Source: Tenebrio molitor
Lineage: Eukaryota > Arthropoda > Insecta > Coleoptera > Tenebrionidae
Direction of reading: 5' to 3'
NCBI RefSeq assembly: GCF_963966145.1
Contig: NC_091047.1
Span: forward strand, 14,446,001 to 14,510,000
Length of the DNA stretch: 64,000 nt
The notes below the pieces were generated by a model that saw only the letters and a list, made by a program, of their open reading frames with translations, was not told where the DNA came from and searched no databases. Positions 12,400 through 21,266 of the stretch are shown one piece after another. Positions within the stretch are counted from its first letter, which is position 1. Each line of letters begins with the position of its first letter. Position numbers and translations under genes: made by a program.

Positions 12400-12403
12400 C
12401 TCG
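12400..12403 (+). repeat. Left target-site duplication CTCG
   Basis: CTCG directly precedes the 5' LTR and is repeated directly after the 3' LTR at 20445-20448. A 4-bp duplication is normal for gypsy-type integrases. The reconstituted target lies in GTACTCGTAC, a near-palindromic context. Confidence 0.9.
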
Positions 12404-12723
12404 AGTTAGATATCTGACCTCACCAATTTTATATAATGTACTTGTTTATTCCAGAATAAGTTCTTTAACCGCATTATTTCATAAATAGTAAAAATATAAT
12501 TTCAGTTAGATATCTGACCCCGCTATTTAAGCAATTATAATGTCACTTACTCATTACAGTTAGAGTTCTTTAACCGAATTATAGTAAGAATACAATGTTA
12601 TCCACTATTTCCAAATATCATAGCTAGATTTGTGAGCCCATCATTCATATTCTTATCAAATTATAGATATTTAACCCTGTCACATTAACACTGTTTTCAA
12701 TTAGTTTCAAAACAAGAAAAACC

Positions 12724-12762
12724 TATATATATGTCTGTAAGAGCAAGATTGACAATCAGTTG
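12724..12762 (+). promoter_or_regulatory. LTR core promoter: TATA-like box and initiator
   Basis: TATATATAT at 12724-12732 lies about 30 bp upstream of ATCAGTTG (12755-12762), which matches the arthropod initiator TCAGTT. A second ATCAGTTG follows 10 bp later. This would set the U3/R boundary near 12757. The spacing fits; the start site itself is inference. Confidence 0.6.
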
Positions 12763-12804
12763 TAATCAGTTGTTATTAGTCGTTGTACCGCCGTTGTGTC
12801 TGTA

Positions 12805-12810
12805 AATAAA
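12805..12810 (+). terminator. Poly(A) signal AATAAA, 5' LTR copy
   Basis: AATAAA lies about 50 bp after the predicted start, so R would be short (about 70 bp). The equivalent signal in the 3' LTR, at 20396-20401, is the one used for genomic RNA. Confidence 0.6.
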
Positions 12811-12852
12811 GTTCTTTTTTTAAAACTTGTTTATTTAACAAGAAAATATAAT

Positions 12853-12870
12853 TGGCGCAGTCGGTAGGAT
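12853..12870 (+). other. Primer-binding site, tRNA-Ser type
   Basis: TGGCGCAGTCGGTAGGAT starts on the last LTR base. TGG pairs with the tRNA CCA end, CGCAGTCG with a CGACTGCG acceptor strand, and GTAGGAT continues into the T arm. This matches the 3' end of insect tRNA-Ser, a primer known from several Drosophila gypsy-group elements. Confidence 0.85.
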
Positions 12871-13279
12871 AACGCGATCGCTAATAAAATCCTGCATCGT
12901 GCAAGTTTCCGCGATTTGGAATTTCAATTCCTTAAGTGTTATCTCGAAGAACCTACAGCAGACCCACAACGCAAATCCTGTATCGTACCAAGATTTCGAG
13001 GTTCAACGATTAATCGGCGACAAGTTGGAGTCAACTTCCGGAGAATCCATCGAGAGACAACCTCCAGAAACAGACGCAACCCTGCACTAGGTGAGTCTGA
13101 GCTCCAATTTTTCTTTTCCTTCCTTTAACTCTCTGCATCGGAGTTGAATGAACATTTTGAATTTTTAATTTTCTTCAAAAGAAAAATATAATTAAAATAA
13201 TAATTTCACGAACTACATTTTCGTAGTATTAACTTAGATCAATTAATCGACAAATTCAAGAAAAAAAAAACAAATCAAA
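12871..13279 (+). other. Retroviral leader with splice donor and small uORF
   Basis: This is the untranslated leader between primer site and gag. From the predicted start to the donor at 13090/13091 I find no ATG at all. In the intron part there is one 7-codon open frame including its stop (ATG 13148, TAA ending 13168) ahead of gag, which affects only the unspliced RNA. The open frames beginning at 12899 and 12916 start with GTG and TTG and are not supported as proteins. Confidence 0.65.
13088..13096 (+). other. Splice donor for env RNA (TAG|GTGAGT)
   Basis: TAG then GTGAGT is a strong 5' splice site with exon end at 13090. Paired with the acceptor at 18300/18301 it removes gag and pol and joins the leader to env. 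Confidence 0.7.
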
Positions 13280-14587
13280 ATGACTCCCACACCTCAAAAT
13301 ATTGATCCTAATCAAGTTGTAAACAATTCAACCAACCTCAGCTTATTAAAATTATACGTAGACACGATTCCCACATATGATGGAAACGTTAATACATTAG
13401 AAGTCTTCATTAACTCATGCGACTACTTATTCACAACTTTTGGCACTTTGGCAAACGACGTTAACGCTTATTTGTTGAGAGTAGTAATTAGTAAACTGAC
13501 TGGTCGAGCTCTAATCTTGATCGGCACTAAAACAGATTTAAATACTTGGGATTTATTAAAAAATGCATTACGCCTGAGTTTTGGTGACCAAAGAAATTTG
13601 GATTGCCTGGAACAAGACTTACTTACCTTATTTCCGTTTAAAAACGAACCACCTTTAGAATTCGGAAAACGTATTCAAATCGTTAGAAGTAAACTTGAGT
13701 CGAAATTAGGTAGCGTCAGTGTAACCGAAATGTGTATCAATACAAAGAGAGTTTACAGCAACCAATACAACAAATTAGCTCTCAAAACATTTATTCGCGG
13801 ACTACAGCCACAACTACAAAATATTATCCGATTACGAAATCCCGACACCCTAGAACAAGCAATGGCGTACGTGACTGAAGAGGAAAACTTCAGATATACG
13901 CAAAATTTCGCATCATTTTTACACCATCAACGACCACCCACCTCATTTTCAACAAAAACACATCAAAAACAAACGACCATACCATCGAACATACATACAT
14001 CGTACCCAACATCATTTTCACCTCACGCAACTAACAACGAATCATACCTGAATTCACGACAATTTCATAGACAACCTGCACAATTCACTCAACCGCAATT
14101 CCCTAGGCAAACAATTAACATAACACCTTCTCGCAACCCCCCACAACAGAAATTTTTCACTAATAATCAAGTTTTCGGTAAGCCAAAAAATGTATTTCGT
14201 CCTACAGGCCAACAACCAACCGGTAAACCTGAACCGATGTCCACTACCTCTCGAAATCCCACGGTTAAACATTCATACCCATATAATCCGAATAACAATT
14301 ATTTTCGACCTAATAATGGACCCAAAAATTTCGTATCAGAAGAACTCCATAACATCGAAAACGACCAAGCCCAACAGAGTCCACATCCTTTTGAATTTGA
14401 CGGTGACGATTTCCAAGACGACTACCAGGACAATTCAAATCTCAATAATTACCCCGAACACACAATTTACGAAGAAAACATTAATACCGAAGATCAACAA
14501 ATTCCCGAACCACCTTATCATTACGAACAACAAATACACGATGAGCAAAATTTTCCAAACGCCAGCCCATTTTACCAAACAACATAA
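13280..14587 (+). CDS. gag: Gag polyprotein
   Basis: This frame codes 435 residues from the ATG at 13280 (context CAAATCAAAATGAC), a typical length for errantivirus Gag. Gag would assemble the particle and package RNA. The N-terminal 220 residues look like a helical capsid region (VDTIPTYDGN near 27-36; LFPFKNEPPLEFGKRI near 115-130; a TFIRGL segment near 170). The C-terminal half is rich in Q, N, P and T with dispersed R and K and then an acidic tail. I see no CCHC zinc knuckle, as in many gypsy-group Gags, so RNA binding would rely on basic residues. The frame ends at TAA 14585-14587. The slippery heptamer at 14548-14554 lies 33 bases upstream of the end. Confidence 0.88.
   Translation: MTPTPQNIDPNQVVNNSTNLSLLKLYVDTIPTYDGNVNTLEVFINSCDYLFTTFGTLANDVNAYLLRVVISKLTGRALILIGTKTDLNTWDLLKNALRLSFGDQRNLDCLEQDLLTLFPFKNEPPLEFGKRIQIVRSKLESKLGSVSVTEMCINTKRVYSNQYNKLALKTFIRGLQPQLQNIIRLRNPDTLEQAMAYVTEEENFRYTQNFASFLHHQRPPTSFSTKTHQKQTTIPSNIHTSYPTSFSPHATNNESYLNSRQFHRQPAQFTQPQFPRQTINITPSRNPPQQKFFTNNQVFGKPKNVFRPTGQQPTGKPEPMSTTSRNPTVKHSYPYNPNNNYFRPNNGPKNFVSEELHNIENDQAQQSPHPFEFDGDDFQDDYQDNSNLNNYPEHTIYEENINTEDQQIPEPPYHYEQQIHDEQNFPNASPFYQTT
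14548..14554 (+). other. -1 frameshift slippery heptamer AAATTTT
   Basis: The gag codons read A-AAT-TTT, an exact X-XXY-YYZ heptamer. The pol frame is in -1 and is open from 14545 onward, after a TGA at 14542-14544. Slippage here therefore joins Gag to Pol. No obvious downstream stem-loop was found by eye, which is the weak point of the call. Confidence 0.75.
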
Positions 14588-17500
14588 CATGCGAAATTAA
14601 CAACGTGTCCACTTGCAACTCACTACCGTATATCAAAATTCAAAACCCACCATTAAAATTACTAATAGACACAGGCTGTTTCATTTCAATAATAAGACCA
14701 TCTGTCGCAGAAACTTATTTCCCTTCTTCAATTTACCACGAAAATTCCAAAATTAAAACGGCAACAGGTGAAAAGGAACTTAAATATAAAGCCGACATCC
14801 CCGCATTTTCAGAATTTTGTTCAGATGACAACTTTAAATTCCTCCTTTACGACTTTCACGATTTTTTCGACGGTATTATTGGCCTCCGAGACCTATTAAA
14901 ATTAAAATTATCAATAGATTTAACACATAACCGACTAATCAGCGATTCTTTAATCATACCCCTTTTCTTTCGACAAACGCACGAAAAATCGTTTACCTTT
15001 AGTGTCGATGCACACGAAGTAATGAAAATTAAACTACCGGTGAATTGCCTAAAAGGAGACGTCATAATTCCCGAACAAAAAATAAAAGCCTTATACGTAC
15101 CAGAAACATTAACAACAGCCGACAACGGTTTTGCCAATACGGAAGTACACAACAACACAAACAATAGAATTACCTTAACATTAGAATCACCGATAAATGT
15201 CATAAGTTTTCCGACATCACAACAACAACATTTCGACTTTTTTCACCTTGATTCCTTTTTAACGAAATCAAAGAACATCAAACATAGCCCAGACATACAA
15301 AATCTCATAAGAACAGATCATTTAAATGACGAAGAAAAAAAAGCAATTTTGTCCCTATGCCACGAATTCAAAGATATATTCCACAGCGACGATAAAACAT
15401 TGACTTTTACTAATCAAGTTAAACACACAATCAAAACGACAGACGAAATTCCAGTCCACACAAAATCATATAGATACCCATTCGTCCATAAAGCAGAAGT
15501 TGCAAAACAAATAGAGCAAATGCTAGAAAACGGTATAATTAGACCTTCACAAAGTCCATGGAGCTCCCCAATATGGATCGTCCCAAAAAAAATGGATGCT
15601 AGCGGCAAGACAAAATGGCGTATCGTTGTTGATTATAGGAAAATTAATGAAAAGACAATAGACGACCGTTACCCTCTACCGAACATCAACGATATACTAG
15701 ATAAACTAGGCAAATGCCAATATTTTACAACACTCGACCTTGCGTCAGGATTTCACCAAATTGAAATGGATCCTGAGTCCATACCCAAAACTGCCTTTAA
15801 TGTCGAAAATGGACACTACGAATACGTTAGAATGCCCTTTGGATTAAAAAACGCCCCAGCCACATTTCAACGCGTCATGGACAATGTTTTAAAAGATTTG
15901 CAAGGCAAAGTCTGTTTCGTATACATGGACGACATAATCATTTTCTCGACCTCTCTTCAAGAGCACACATCGAATCTACGATTAGTTTTTGAAAAACTTC
16001 GCAAATGCAGATTTAAAATCCAGCTTGATAAGTCAGAATTTCTTCGTAAAGAAGTAGAATTTTTAGGACATGTCATAACACCTGACGGAATAAAACCTAA
16101 CCCAAAAAAGATAGAAGCCATCAAGAAATTTCCCATACCAAAAACCGTAAAAGACATAAAGTCCTTTCTAGGCTTACTCGGATATTACAGACGATTTATC
16201 AAAAACTTTGCGAAAATTACAAAACCATTTACAAAATGCCTGAAAAAAGGTGAGAAAATTTTACATACAACAGAATTTTGCCGCGCCTTCGAATATTGTA
16301 AAAACATTTTAAGCAATGAACCAATATTGCAATATCCAGATTTTTCCAAACCATTCATACTGACTACAGACGCTTCCCAGTTCGCGATAGGTGCAATTCT
16401 AAGTCAAGGAGAAATTGGCAAAGATTTACCAATTGCATACGCATCCAGAACCCTAAACACAGCTGAATGCAATTACAGTACAATCGAAAAAGAACTTTTA
16501 GCGATTGTATGGAGTACCAAATATTTCAGACCATACCTATTTGGCAATAAGTTTACGATAGTGACTGATCATAAACCCCTGCAGTGGCTTTTCAACTTGA
16601 AAGAACCTAGTTCACGACTCGTGAGATGGAGACTCAAATTAGAAGAATTTAATTATAACATCGTTTATAAAAAAGGAAAACAAAATACCAACGCTGATGC
16701 CTTGTCGCGAATAGAAATACATGCATTAGAAAAGGACGATGATAGATTTTCCACAATCGGAAATGAAGGCGACATTTCAGAAACCATTGACAAATATTTA
16801 ACTAATCCTGATCCGAAACCCACTCTCGATTGCCCCTCACTAAAAGAACTAACCTCCAAATTAAAAAGCAAACAAAAAATTAATATCATATCCGATATCC
16901 AAATTAAACCACCCGATTATGATGATAACGAAACAATACACACCTCCATTGAAAACCCCGTTCTTGAAATCCCAATAACAAATAAACCTGTAAATTACTT
17001 TAAAAGCCAAATTATAATCCACTGTAATAAAGACGCACTAAAACCAAACATTAAAATCACAAAAGCTTTTGATAAAACCAAAATAACTGCTTCAATACCT
17101 CTAACAAATTTTGAAACCAACACCGTGAACATACTAAAAACTAACCTCGATCCCAAACAAACCCATTGTTTATTCTTCAAAAGTCCTGAAATTGAGCCAA
17201 GATTTATAAAAACAGTCCAAATGTATTTCAAAAATACAGCCTTTAAATTCATCAAGAGTAACATCATCTTACAAGACCTCGTAAACCTGGAAGATCAAAA
17301 AGAAAAATTAAAATATCATCATGAAAGCAAGACATGTCACAAAGGTATTAACGAAATGACCAATTCCCTTCAGAGAAACTACTATTGGCCAAACATGATA
17401 AAAGATATAACAGCGTACGTTAATAATTGTGAAATATGCCAAACCGCTAAATATGAAAGAAACCCACCTGTAATAAAATTCAATTTAACACCGACATCTA

Positions 17501-18312
17501 GCAAGCCATTCGAACACATACACATGGACACATTTAAAATCCTCAATCATTCATTTTTGACCATCCTCGACTCATTTTCGAGATATGGACAAGCATATTG
17601 TATCACTTCGCTGAATCCAATTAACATATTAAATAGTCTATTAACCTTCATTTCACACCATGGTCTACCCCAAAAAATTACCACAGATTGCGGTGGAGAA
17701 TTTAAAAATAATGTTCTAAGCGACTTTTGTAAACTTCACAAAATAGAACTTCATTATACAACCCCAAAGAACTCAAACAGTAATTCTCCCGTAGAAAGAT
17801 TCCATTCGACACTCGCCGAAGAAATCAGATGTCTCAAATTAGAAAAACCTCGCGATAGTATCGAAACCTTAATCAGTTATGCCATCATCGGATACAATAA
17901 CGCGATTCACTCAGTAACAAACTACACCCCTTTCGAAATAGTTAAAGGACACATTAACTCAGACGACCCTTTTGAAATGACAGATACCAAAATCATCAGT
18001 AATTATATCCAACAACATAAGGAAAAAGTTCAAACATTATACGCTGACATAAAAGAGAAAACACAAACAAAAAAGGAACAAATAGTCGATAAACTAAACG
18101 CAACTAGAGAAGAACCTAAAACATTTATACCCGGACATTCAGCTTATATTAGCACTAAAGAAAGAAACAAAGCTAAACCTAAATTCATTTCCAGTAAAAT
18201 TCTTGCTAATAATGATAAAAAATTAAAAACTCGTCAAGGTACCTATCATAAAGCAACAGTCAAAGAACCAAGAAAATTTAGCACTGGTTCTCTTTTACAG
18301 GATGATCGCTAA
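14554..18312 (+). CDS. pol: Pol polyprotein: protease, reverse transcriptase, RNase H, integrase
   Basis: It is translated by -1 frameshift from gag; I take the first pol codon after the slip as start because no ATG opens the frame. Order of domains: aspartic protease with LLIDTGC (DTG at 14668-14676); reverse transcriptase with DLASGFHQI and the YMDD catalytic motif at 15922-15933; RNase H with TTDAS (Asp codon at 16369) and VTDHKPLQWL, ending NADALSR; an unusual spacer of about 200 residues; integrase with an H-x5-H-x29-C-x2-C zinc module (17320-17439). The integrase catalytic triad has Asp codons at 17527 and 17686 and Glu at 17794, that is D, D-35-E. The tail is Lys-rich without a clear chromodomain. 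All catalytic residues are present and there are no stops. It overlaps env by 11 bases. Confidence 0.92.
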   Translation, partial: SKRQPILPNNITCEINNVSTCNSLPYIKIQNPPLKLLIDTGCFISIIRPSVAETYFPSSIYHENSKIKTATGEKELKYKADIPAFSEFCSDDNFKFLLYDFHDFFDGIIGLRDLLKLKLSIDLTHNRLISDSLIIPLFFRQTHEKSFTFSVDAHEVMKIKLPVNCLKGDVIIPEQKIKALYVPETLTTADNGFANTEVHNNTNNRITLTLESPINVISFPTSQQQHFDFFHLDSFLTKSKNIKHSPDIQNLIRTDHLNDEEKKAILSLCHEFKDIFHSDDKTLTFTNQVKHTIKTTDEIPVHTKSYRYPFVHKAEVAKQIEQMLENGIIRPSQSPWSSPIWIVPKKMDASGKTKWRIVVDYRKINEKTIDDRYPLPNINDILDKLGKCQYFTTLDLASGFHQIEMDPESIPKTAFNVENGHYEYVRMPFGLKNAPATFQRVMDNVLKDLQGKVCFVYMDDIIIFSTSLQEHTSNLRLVFEKLRKCRFKIQLDKSEFLRKEVEFLGHVITPDGIKPNPKKIEAIKKFPIPKTVKDIKSFLGLLGYYRRFIKNFAKITKPFTKCLKKGEKILHTTEFCRAFEYCKNILSNEPILQYPDFSKPFILTTDASQFAIGAILSQGEIGKDLPIAYASRTLNTAECNYSTIEKELLAIVWSTKYFRPYLFGNKFTIVTDHKPLQWLFNLKEPSSRLVRWRLKLEEFNYNIVYKKGKQNTNADALSRIEIHALEKDDDRFSTIGNEGDISETIDKYLTNPDPKPTLDCPSLKELTSKLKSKQKINIISDIQIKPPDYDDNETIHTSIENPVLEIPITNKPVNYFKSQIIIHCNKDALKPNIKITKAFDKTKITASIPLTNFETNTVNILKTNLDPKQTHCLFFKSPEIEPRFIKTVQMYFKNTAFKFIKSNIILQDLVNLEDQKEKLKYHHESKTCHKGINEMTNSLQRNYYWPNMIKDITAYVNNCEICQTAKYERNPPVIKFNLTPTSSKPFEHIHMDTFKILNHSFLTILDSFSRYGQAYCITSLNPINILNSLLTFISHHGLPQKITTDCGGEFKNNVLSDFCKLHKIELHYTTPKNSNSNSPVERFHSTLAEEIRCLKLEKPRDSIETLISYAIIGYNNAIHSVTNYTPFEIVKGHINSDDPFEMTDTKIISNYIQQHKEKVQTLYADIKEKTQTKKEQIVDKLNATREEPKTFIPGHSAYISTKERNKAKPKFISSKILANNDKKLKTRQGTYHKATVKEPRKFSTGSLLQDDR
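18286..18301 (+). other. Splice acceptor immediately before env ATG
   Basis: A pyrimidine-rich GGTTCTCTTTTACAG ends at 18300 and the env ATG begins at 18302, one base into the exon. The fit to a 3' splice consensus is very good. It makes the env ATG the first AUG on the spliced RNA. Confidence 0.75.
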
Positions 18313-20008
18313 ACACATTTTCATCATCTCGCTTGCGTACCTAGTGGTACAAGCAGAAGACATCCAAGTAACCCCGATCCCTTCGCAAATCCTCCCATTC
18401 CACTTAGGAAAAGGAAAAATAATAGAATCTAAACACACCTTCATCCACTATGTAGAATTAGCCCCCTTAGTTAAACTATTAGATAATACGATTACATATT
18501 ATAACATAATCAATAATACTTTAAGTAATTACACAACGTTTAGTTCTAGAGTCACCTATCGAAATATATTAAACAACTTACTGACACACGCTCATTTTCT
18601 AATTAAACAAGCGGACAATAAATTAAAAAATCTCGCCCCACATATTAGAACTAAAAGAGGACTAATAGACTTCGTAGGAAAAACGTCAAAATTTCTTTTT
18701 GGTACATTAGATTCGGAAGACGCAACCAATTTCGAAAAAGCAATCGATACCCTTTCACGTAATCAAAAATCTATAAATGAACAAATGCAAATGCAAATTT
18801 CTTTGACTCAACACTTAATCGATCATTACAATCATACAATTACCACACTCAACAATAATCAAAAATTAATAGAATCCAGACTGAATTACTTCGAACATAA
18901 TCTCATTAAATCTTTTGATGATATTTCAAGTTTTCTCAGAGCACAGAATACCCTAGATCAGATCATTTTAAACTCACAAAATTTAATAACACTATTGGAC
19001 AACTTAGAAAATGCTGTTACATTTGCAAAATTAAATACTGTACACAATTCCATCATTTCCGTCTCTGACATAAAACATATTTTAAATACATTAACCAACC
19101 TCTATAAAATCGATAAAATACCATTTTTCCAAAACATCCTTTCATACTACCAATTGATTGATCTAAGAGCTTCCTTTATTAAAGATAAAATTATTTTCGC
19201 AATAATCATGCCTATCTTCAATTCCGACAACTTCGACTATTACCACCTATACCCAATTCCTCAAAACAACCTAACCATAATACCCGAACAACCATTCCTA
19301 ATGCTCAGCTCGCTAAACCATCAATATGAAGACGAGCCATGTGGTGCCATAGAAGACCTCTACATCTGTCCAGACAAACTAAACCCCAACGGAGAAGATT
19401 GCGTCATATCACTAATCCTGAACGTGAAGAAGAAGAAATGTTCCCTAACACCAATCCACACACCTCATACGATCACTAAAAGACTGAGTCATAACTGTGT
19501 TTTAGTCATCCCAGGAACAACTATATCCAAACTTGAAAAATCTTGTGAAAGTAACGGCTACTTCATCATAGAAAAACCCAGTGTTATCAAAATCCCTCAC
19601 CACTGTAAAATCAAAAACAAGGAATCCACCTACATCAATGAGGAAAACTCCATACTAGGTGAACCCTTCATACTCCCGGAAGTTAGAACAGAAGAAGTTG
19701 AAAACCACCCTACTATCGAACACCTGAACCTACGTCACATCGATTTAGACGACATTTCCCAACTGAAAAAGGAAGCCTCATCAATCCACACCCCTCGAAT
19801 TGTAGAGTATCACCAAAGCCACCCCGTCTACATCAGCATACTTGTTGTCCTGACCCTTGCCGTGTGCTGTTTACTACTCTGGAAATTGAAAAATCGCTGC
19901 TACAAGAAAACCACAAATTCAACCCCGGAGAACCCAAGTCCAGAAGAAAAAATCGAAAATAAACCAATTTTATTTTCGAACTTAAGGAGGGAGGAGTTAG
20001 ATATCTGA
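18302..20008 (+). CDS. env: Envelope fusion glycoprotein
   Basis: This frame codes 568 residues of a class I-like fusion envelope of the insect errantivirus type, a group known to be related to baculovirus F proteins. Residues 1-18 are a signal peptide (hydrophobic, ending VVQA). RTKR at 116-119 is a furin-type cleavage site. The following GLIDFVGKTSKFLFG region is the expected fusion-peptide segment and is followed by long heptad-like, Asn/Gln-rich helices (about 140-250). Several N-x-[ST] sites lie in the N-terminal part. Paired Cys residues cluster at about 350-440. One membrane anchor lies at about 510-527, followed by a short basic then acidic cytoplasmic tail. The last codons run into the 3' LTR, with TGA at 20006-20008. 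No breaks seen. Expression would be from the spliced RNA. Confidence 0.88.
   Translation: MIAKHIFIISLAYLVVQAEDIQVTPIPSQILPFHLGKGKIIESKHTFIHYVELAPLVKLLDNTITYYNIINNTLSNYTTFSSRVTYRNILNNLLTHAHFLIKQADNKLKNLAPHIRTKRGLIDFVGKTSKFLFGTLDSEDATNFEKAIDTLSRNQKSINEQMQMQISLTQHLIDHYNHTITTLNNNQKLIESRLNYFEHNLIKSFDDISSFLRAQNTLDQIILNSQNLITLLDNLENAVTFAKLNTVHNSIISVSDIKHILNTLTNLYKIDKIPFFQNILSYYQLIDLRASFIKDKIIFAIIMPIFNSDNFDYYHLYPIPQNNLTIIPEQPFLMLSSLNHQYEDEPCGAIEDLYICPDKLNPNGEDCVISLILNVKKKKCSLTPIHTPHTITKRLSHNCVLVIPGTTISKLEKSCESNGYFIIEKPSVIKIPHHCKIKNKESTYINEENSILGEPFILPEVRTEEVENHPTIEHLNLRHIDLDDISQLKKEASSIHTPRIVEYHQSHPVYISILVVLTLAVCCLLLWKLKNRCYKKTTNSTPENPSPEEKIENKPILFSNLRREELDI
19984..19994 (+). other. Polypurine tract
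   Basis: AAGGAGGGAGG abuts the 3' LTR start at 19995. It would prime plus-strand DNA synthesis. It lies inside the 3' end of env. Confidence 0.85.
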
Positions 20009-20444
20009 CCTCACCAATTTTATATAATGTACTTGTTTATTCCAGAATAAGTTCTTTAACCGCATTATTTCATAAATAGTAAAAATATAATTTCAGTTAG
20101 ATATCTGACCCCGCTATTTAAGCAATTATAATGTCACTTACTCATTACAGTTAGAGTTCTTTAACCGAATTATAGTAAGAATACAATGTTATCCACTATT
20201 TCCAAATATCATAGCTAGATTTGTGAGCCCATCATTCATATTCTTATCAAATTATAGATATTTAACCCTGTCACATTAACACTGTTTTCAATTAGTTTCA
20301 AAACAAGAAAAACCTATATATATGTCTGTAAGAGCAAGATTGACAATCAGTTGTAATCAGTTGTTATTAGTCGTTGTACCGCCGTTGTGTCTGTAAATAA
20401 AGTTCTTTTTTTAAAACTTGTTTATTTAACAAGAAAATATAATT
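19995..20444 (+). repeat. 3' LTR (450 bp)
   Basis: Same length and, by eye, same sequence as 12404-12853 (constant offset 7591). Its poly(A) signal AATAAA is at 20396-20401. It also supplies the last codons and stop of env. Confidence 0.95.
20396..20401 (+). terminator. Poly(A) signal AATAAA, 3' LTR copy
   Basis: The hexamer equivalent to 12805-12810, positioned to end genomic and spliced env RNAs inside the 3' LTR. Confidence 0.65.
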
Positions 20445-20448
20445 CTCG
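20445..20448 (+). repeat. Right target-site duplication CTCG
   Basis: The second copy of the CTCG found at 12400-12403. Confidence 0.9.
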
Positions 20449-20994
20449 TACGTACAGTGAAACTAAATATTTCCACCGCTCTTTGTGACCAGCTATGTCA
20501 ACACTATTGGATGGTAATGTACCCAGAAGGTACATCAAGATACATTTCCCTTAAAAAAAACTCTCTGCCACGCATATTGTCAACATAGTGTTTATGTTAT
20601 GTCAGACAATTATCTGTAATATTTTGTTACCTGGACTTCTAATGTTTTTAAATTCACTAATATATGAAAAGCTAGACTTTTGTGGTAATATTTTGAATTT
20701 TAGAATTATTAGATAAAAGATTTAATGAATAACAGCTCTTTTAAGCTTCATAGGTAAAGTGTTTTTTTTTACGTCAGTGAGGTAAAATACAGTGGCTAAC
20801 AATTAATTTTGTTCATTAATGTCATTCTTTGACACAGTGGAAAGTACTCTACAGCGAAACGGGCATAAGCTGTAACATTTTATATGTTCTCTTTGCCAAA
20901 TTTTCTTTATAACTGAGACGTAAGGTATAATGGAACAACATTAGGTACGAACTTGATTAAAAAAATGATTCTCATTTTATGAAATTTTCATATA
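20449..20994. other. Host flank of the retrovirus, nothing recognised
   Basis: AT-rich sequence with no gene or repeat that I recognise. Confidence 0.45.
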
Positions 20995-21172
20995 TAATAC
21001 AATAAGTGGTCTAATTTTTTCCGACAAAATTTGTCATTTAAGACATGAGTAGCTTTTGCAACGAAAATTACACGAGTCGACGAAGGAGACGAGTGTAATT
21101 TTCCAAAAGCAAAAGCTACGAATGTCTTAAATGACAAATTTTGCAGAAAAAATTAGACCACGAATTGTATTC
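20995..21172. repeat. Fold-back hairpin H1, about 80-bp arms, GACGAAGGAG core
   Basis: The left arm (from AATACAAT, then GTGGTCTAATTTTTTC) and right arm (to GACCAC, then ATTGTATT) are nearly perfect inverted copies. Between them is the GC-rich core CGAGTCGACGAAGGAGACGAG at 21073-21093. The arms contain TTTGTCATTTAAGACAT and TAGCTTTTGC. No coding meaning; the open frame starting at 21131 lies in the right arm. The core is shared with H3 (27545-27675). Confidence 0.75.
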
Positions 21173-21266
21173 GACTTGACAATCCACCGAGAAAATTTTT
21201 ATCGAGTTGACCTAATAAATTTGACGTTTCATTTTGACATAAATTTTTTCGCTGAAAAACCACTAG

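Larger units (their letters stand above)
12404..12853 (+). repeat. 5' LTR (450 bp)
   Basis: It begins AGTTAGATATC and ends AAAATATAATT, as gypsy-class LTRs do (AGT start, AAT-type end) rather than TG...CA. U3 holds two diverged copies of a roughly 100-bp module: AGTTAGATATCTGACC recurs exactly 100 bp later at 12504, and GTTCTTTAACCG at 12460 recurs at 12565. A weaker third trace follows near 12631-12677. The promoter is near 12724-12762 and the poly(A) signal at 12805. Identical by eye to 19995-20444. Confidence 0.95.
12404..20444 (+). mobile_element. Complete errantivirus-like (Ty3/gypsy with env) endogenous retrovirus
   Basis: An 8,041-bp element: LTR, tRNA-Ser-type primer site, leader with splice donor, gag, pol (-1 frame), env, polypurine tract, LTR. 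Both LTRs are 450 bp and I found no mismatch comparing them base by base. A CTCG duplication flanks the element. All three reading frames are uninterrupted. Gypsy-type elements with env are the insect errantiviruses, in which Env is made from a spliced RNA; every landmark for that is present. The coding strand is A-rich and G-poor. Identical LTRs mean a very recent insertion. Whether it is infectious or expressed cannot be read from DNA. Confidence 0.95.

Noticed and set aside
12899..13128. Two overlapping leader open frames (63 and 70 codons)
   Set aside because: They begin with GTG and TTG, lack any ATG, and neither continues in frame into env after the predicted splice.
14054..17267. Minus-strand open frames inside the retrovirus and the shifted plus frame at 14190-14600
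   Set aside because: Shadows of gag and pol; composition follows the sense frames.
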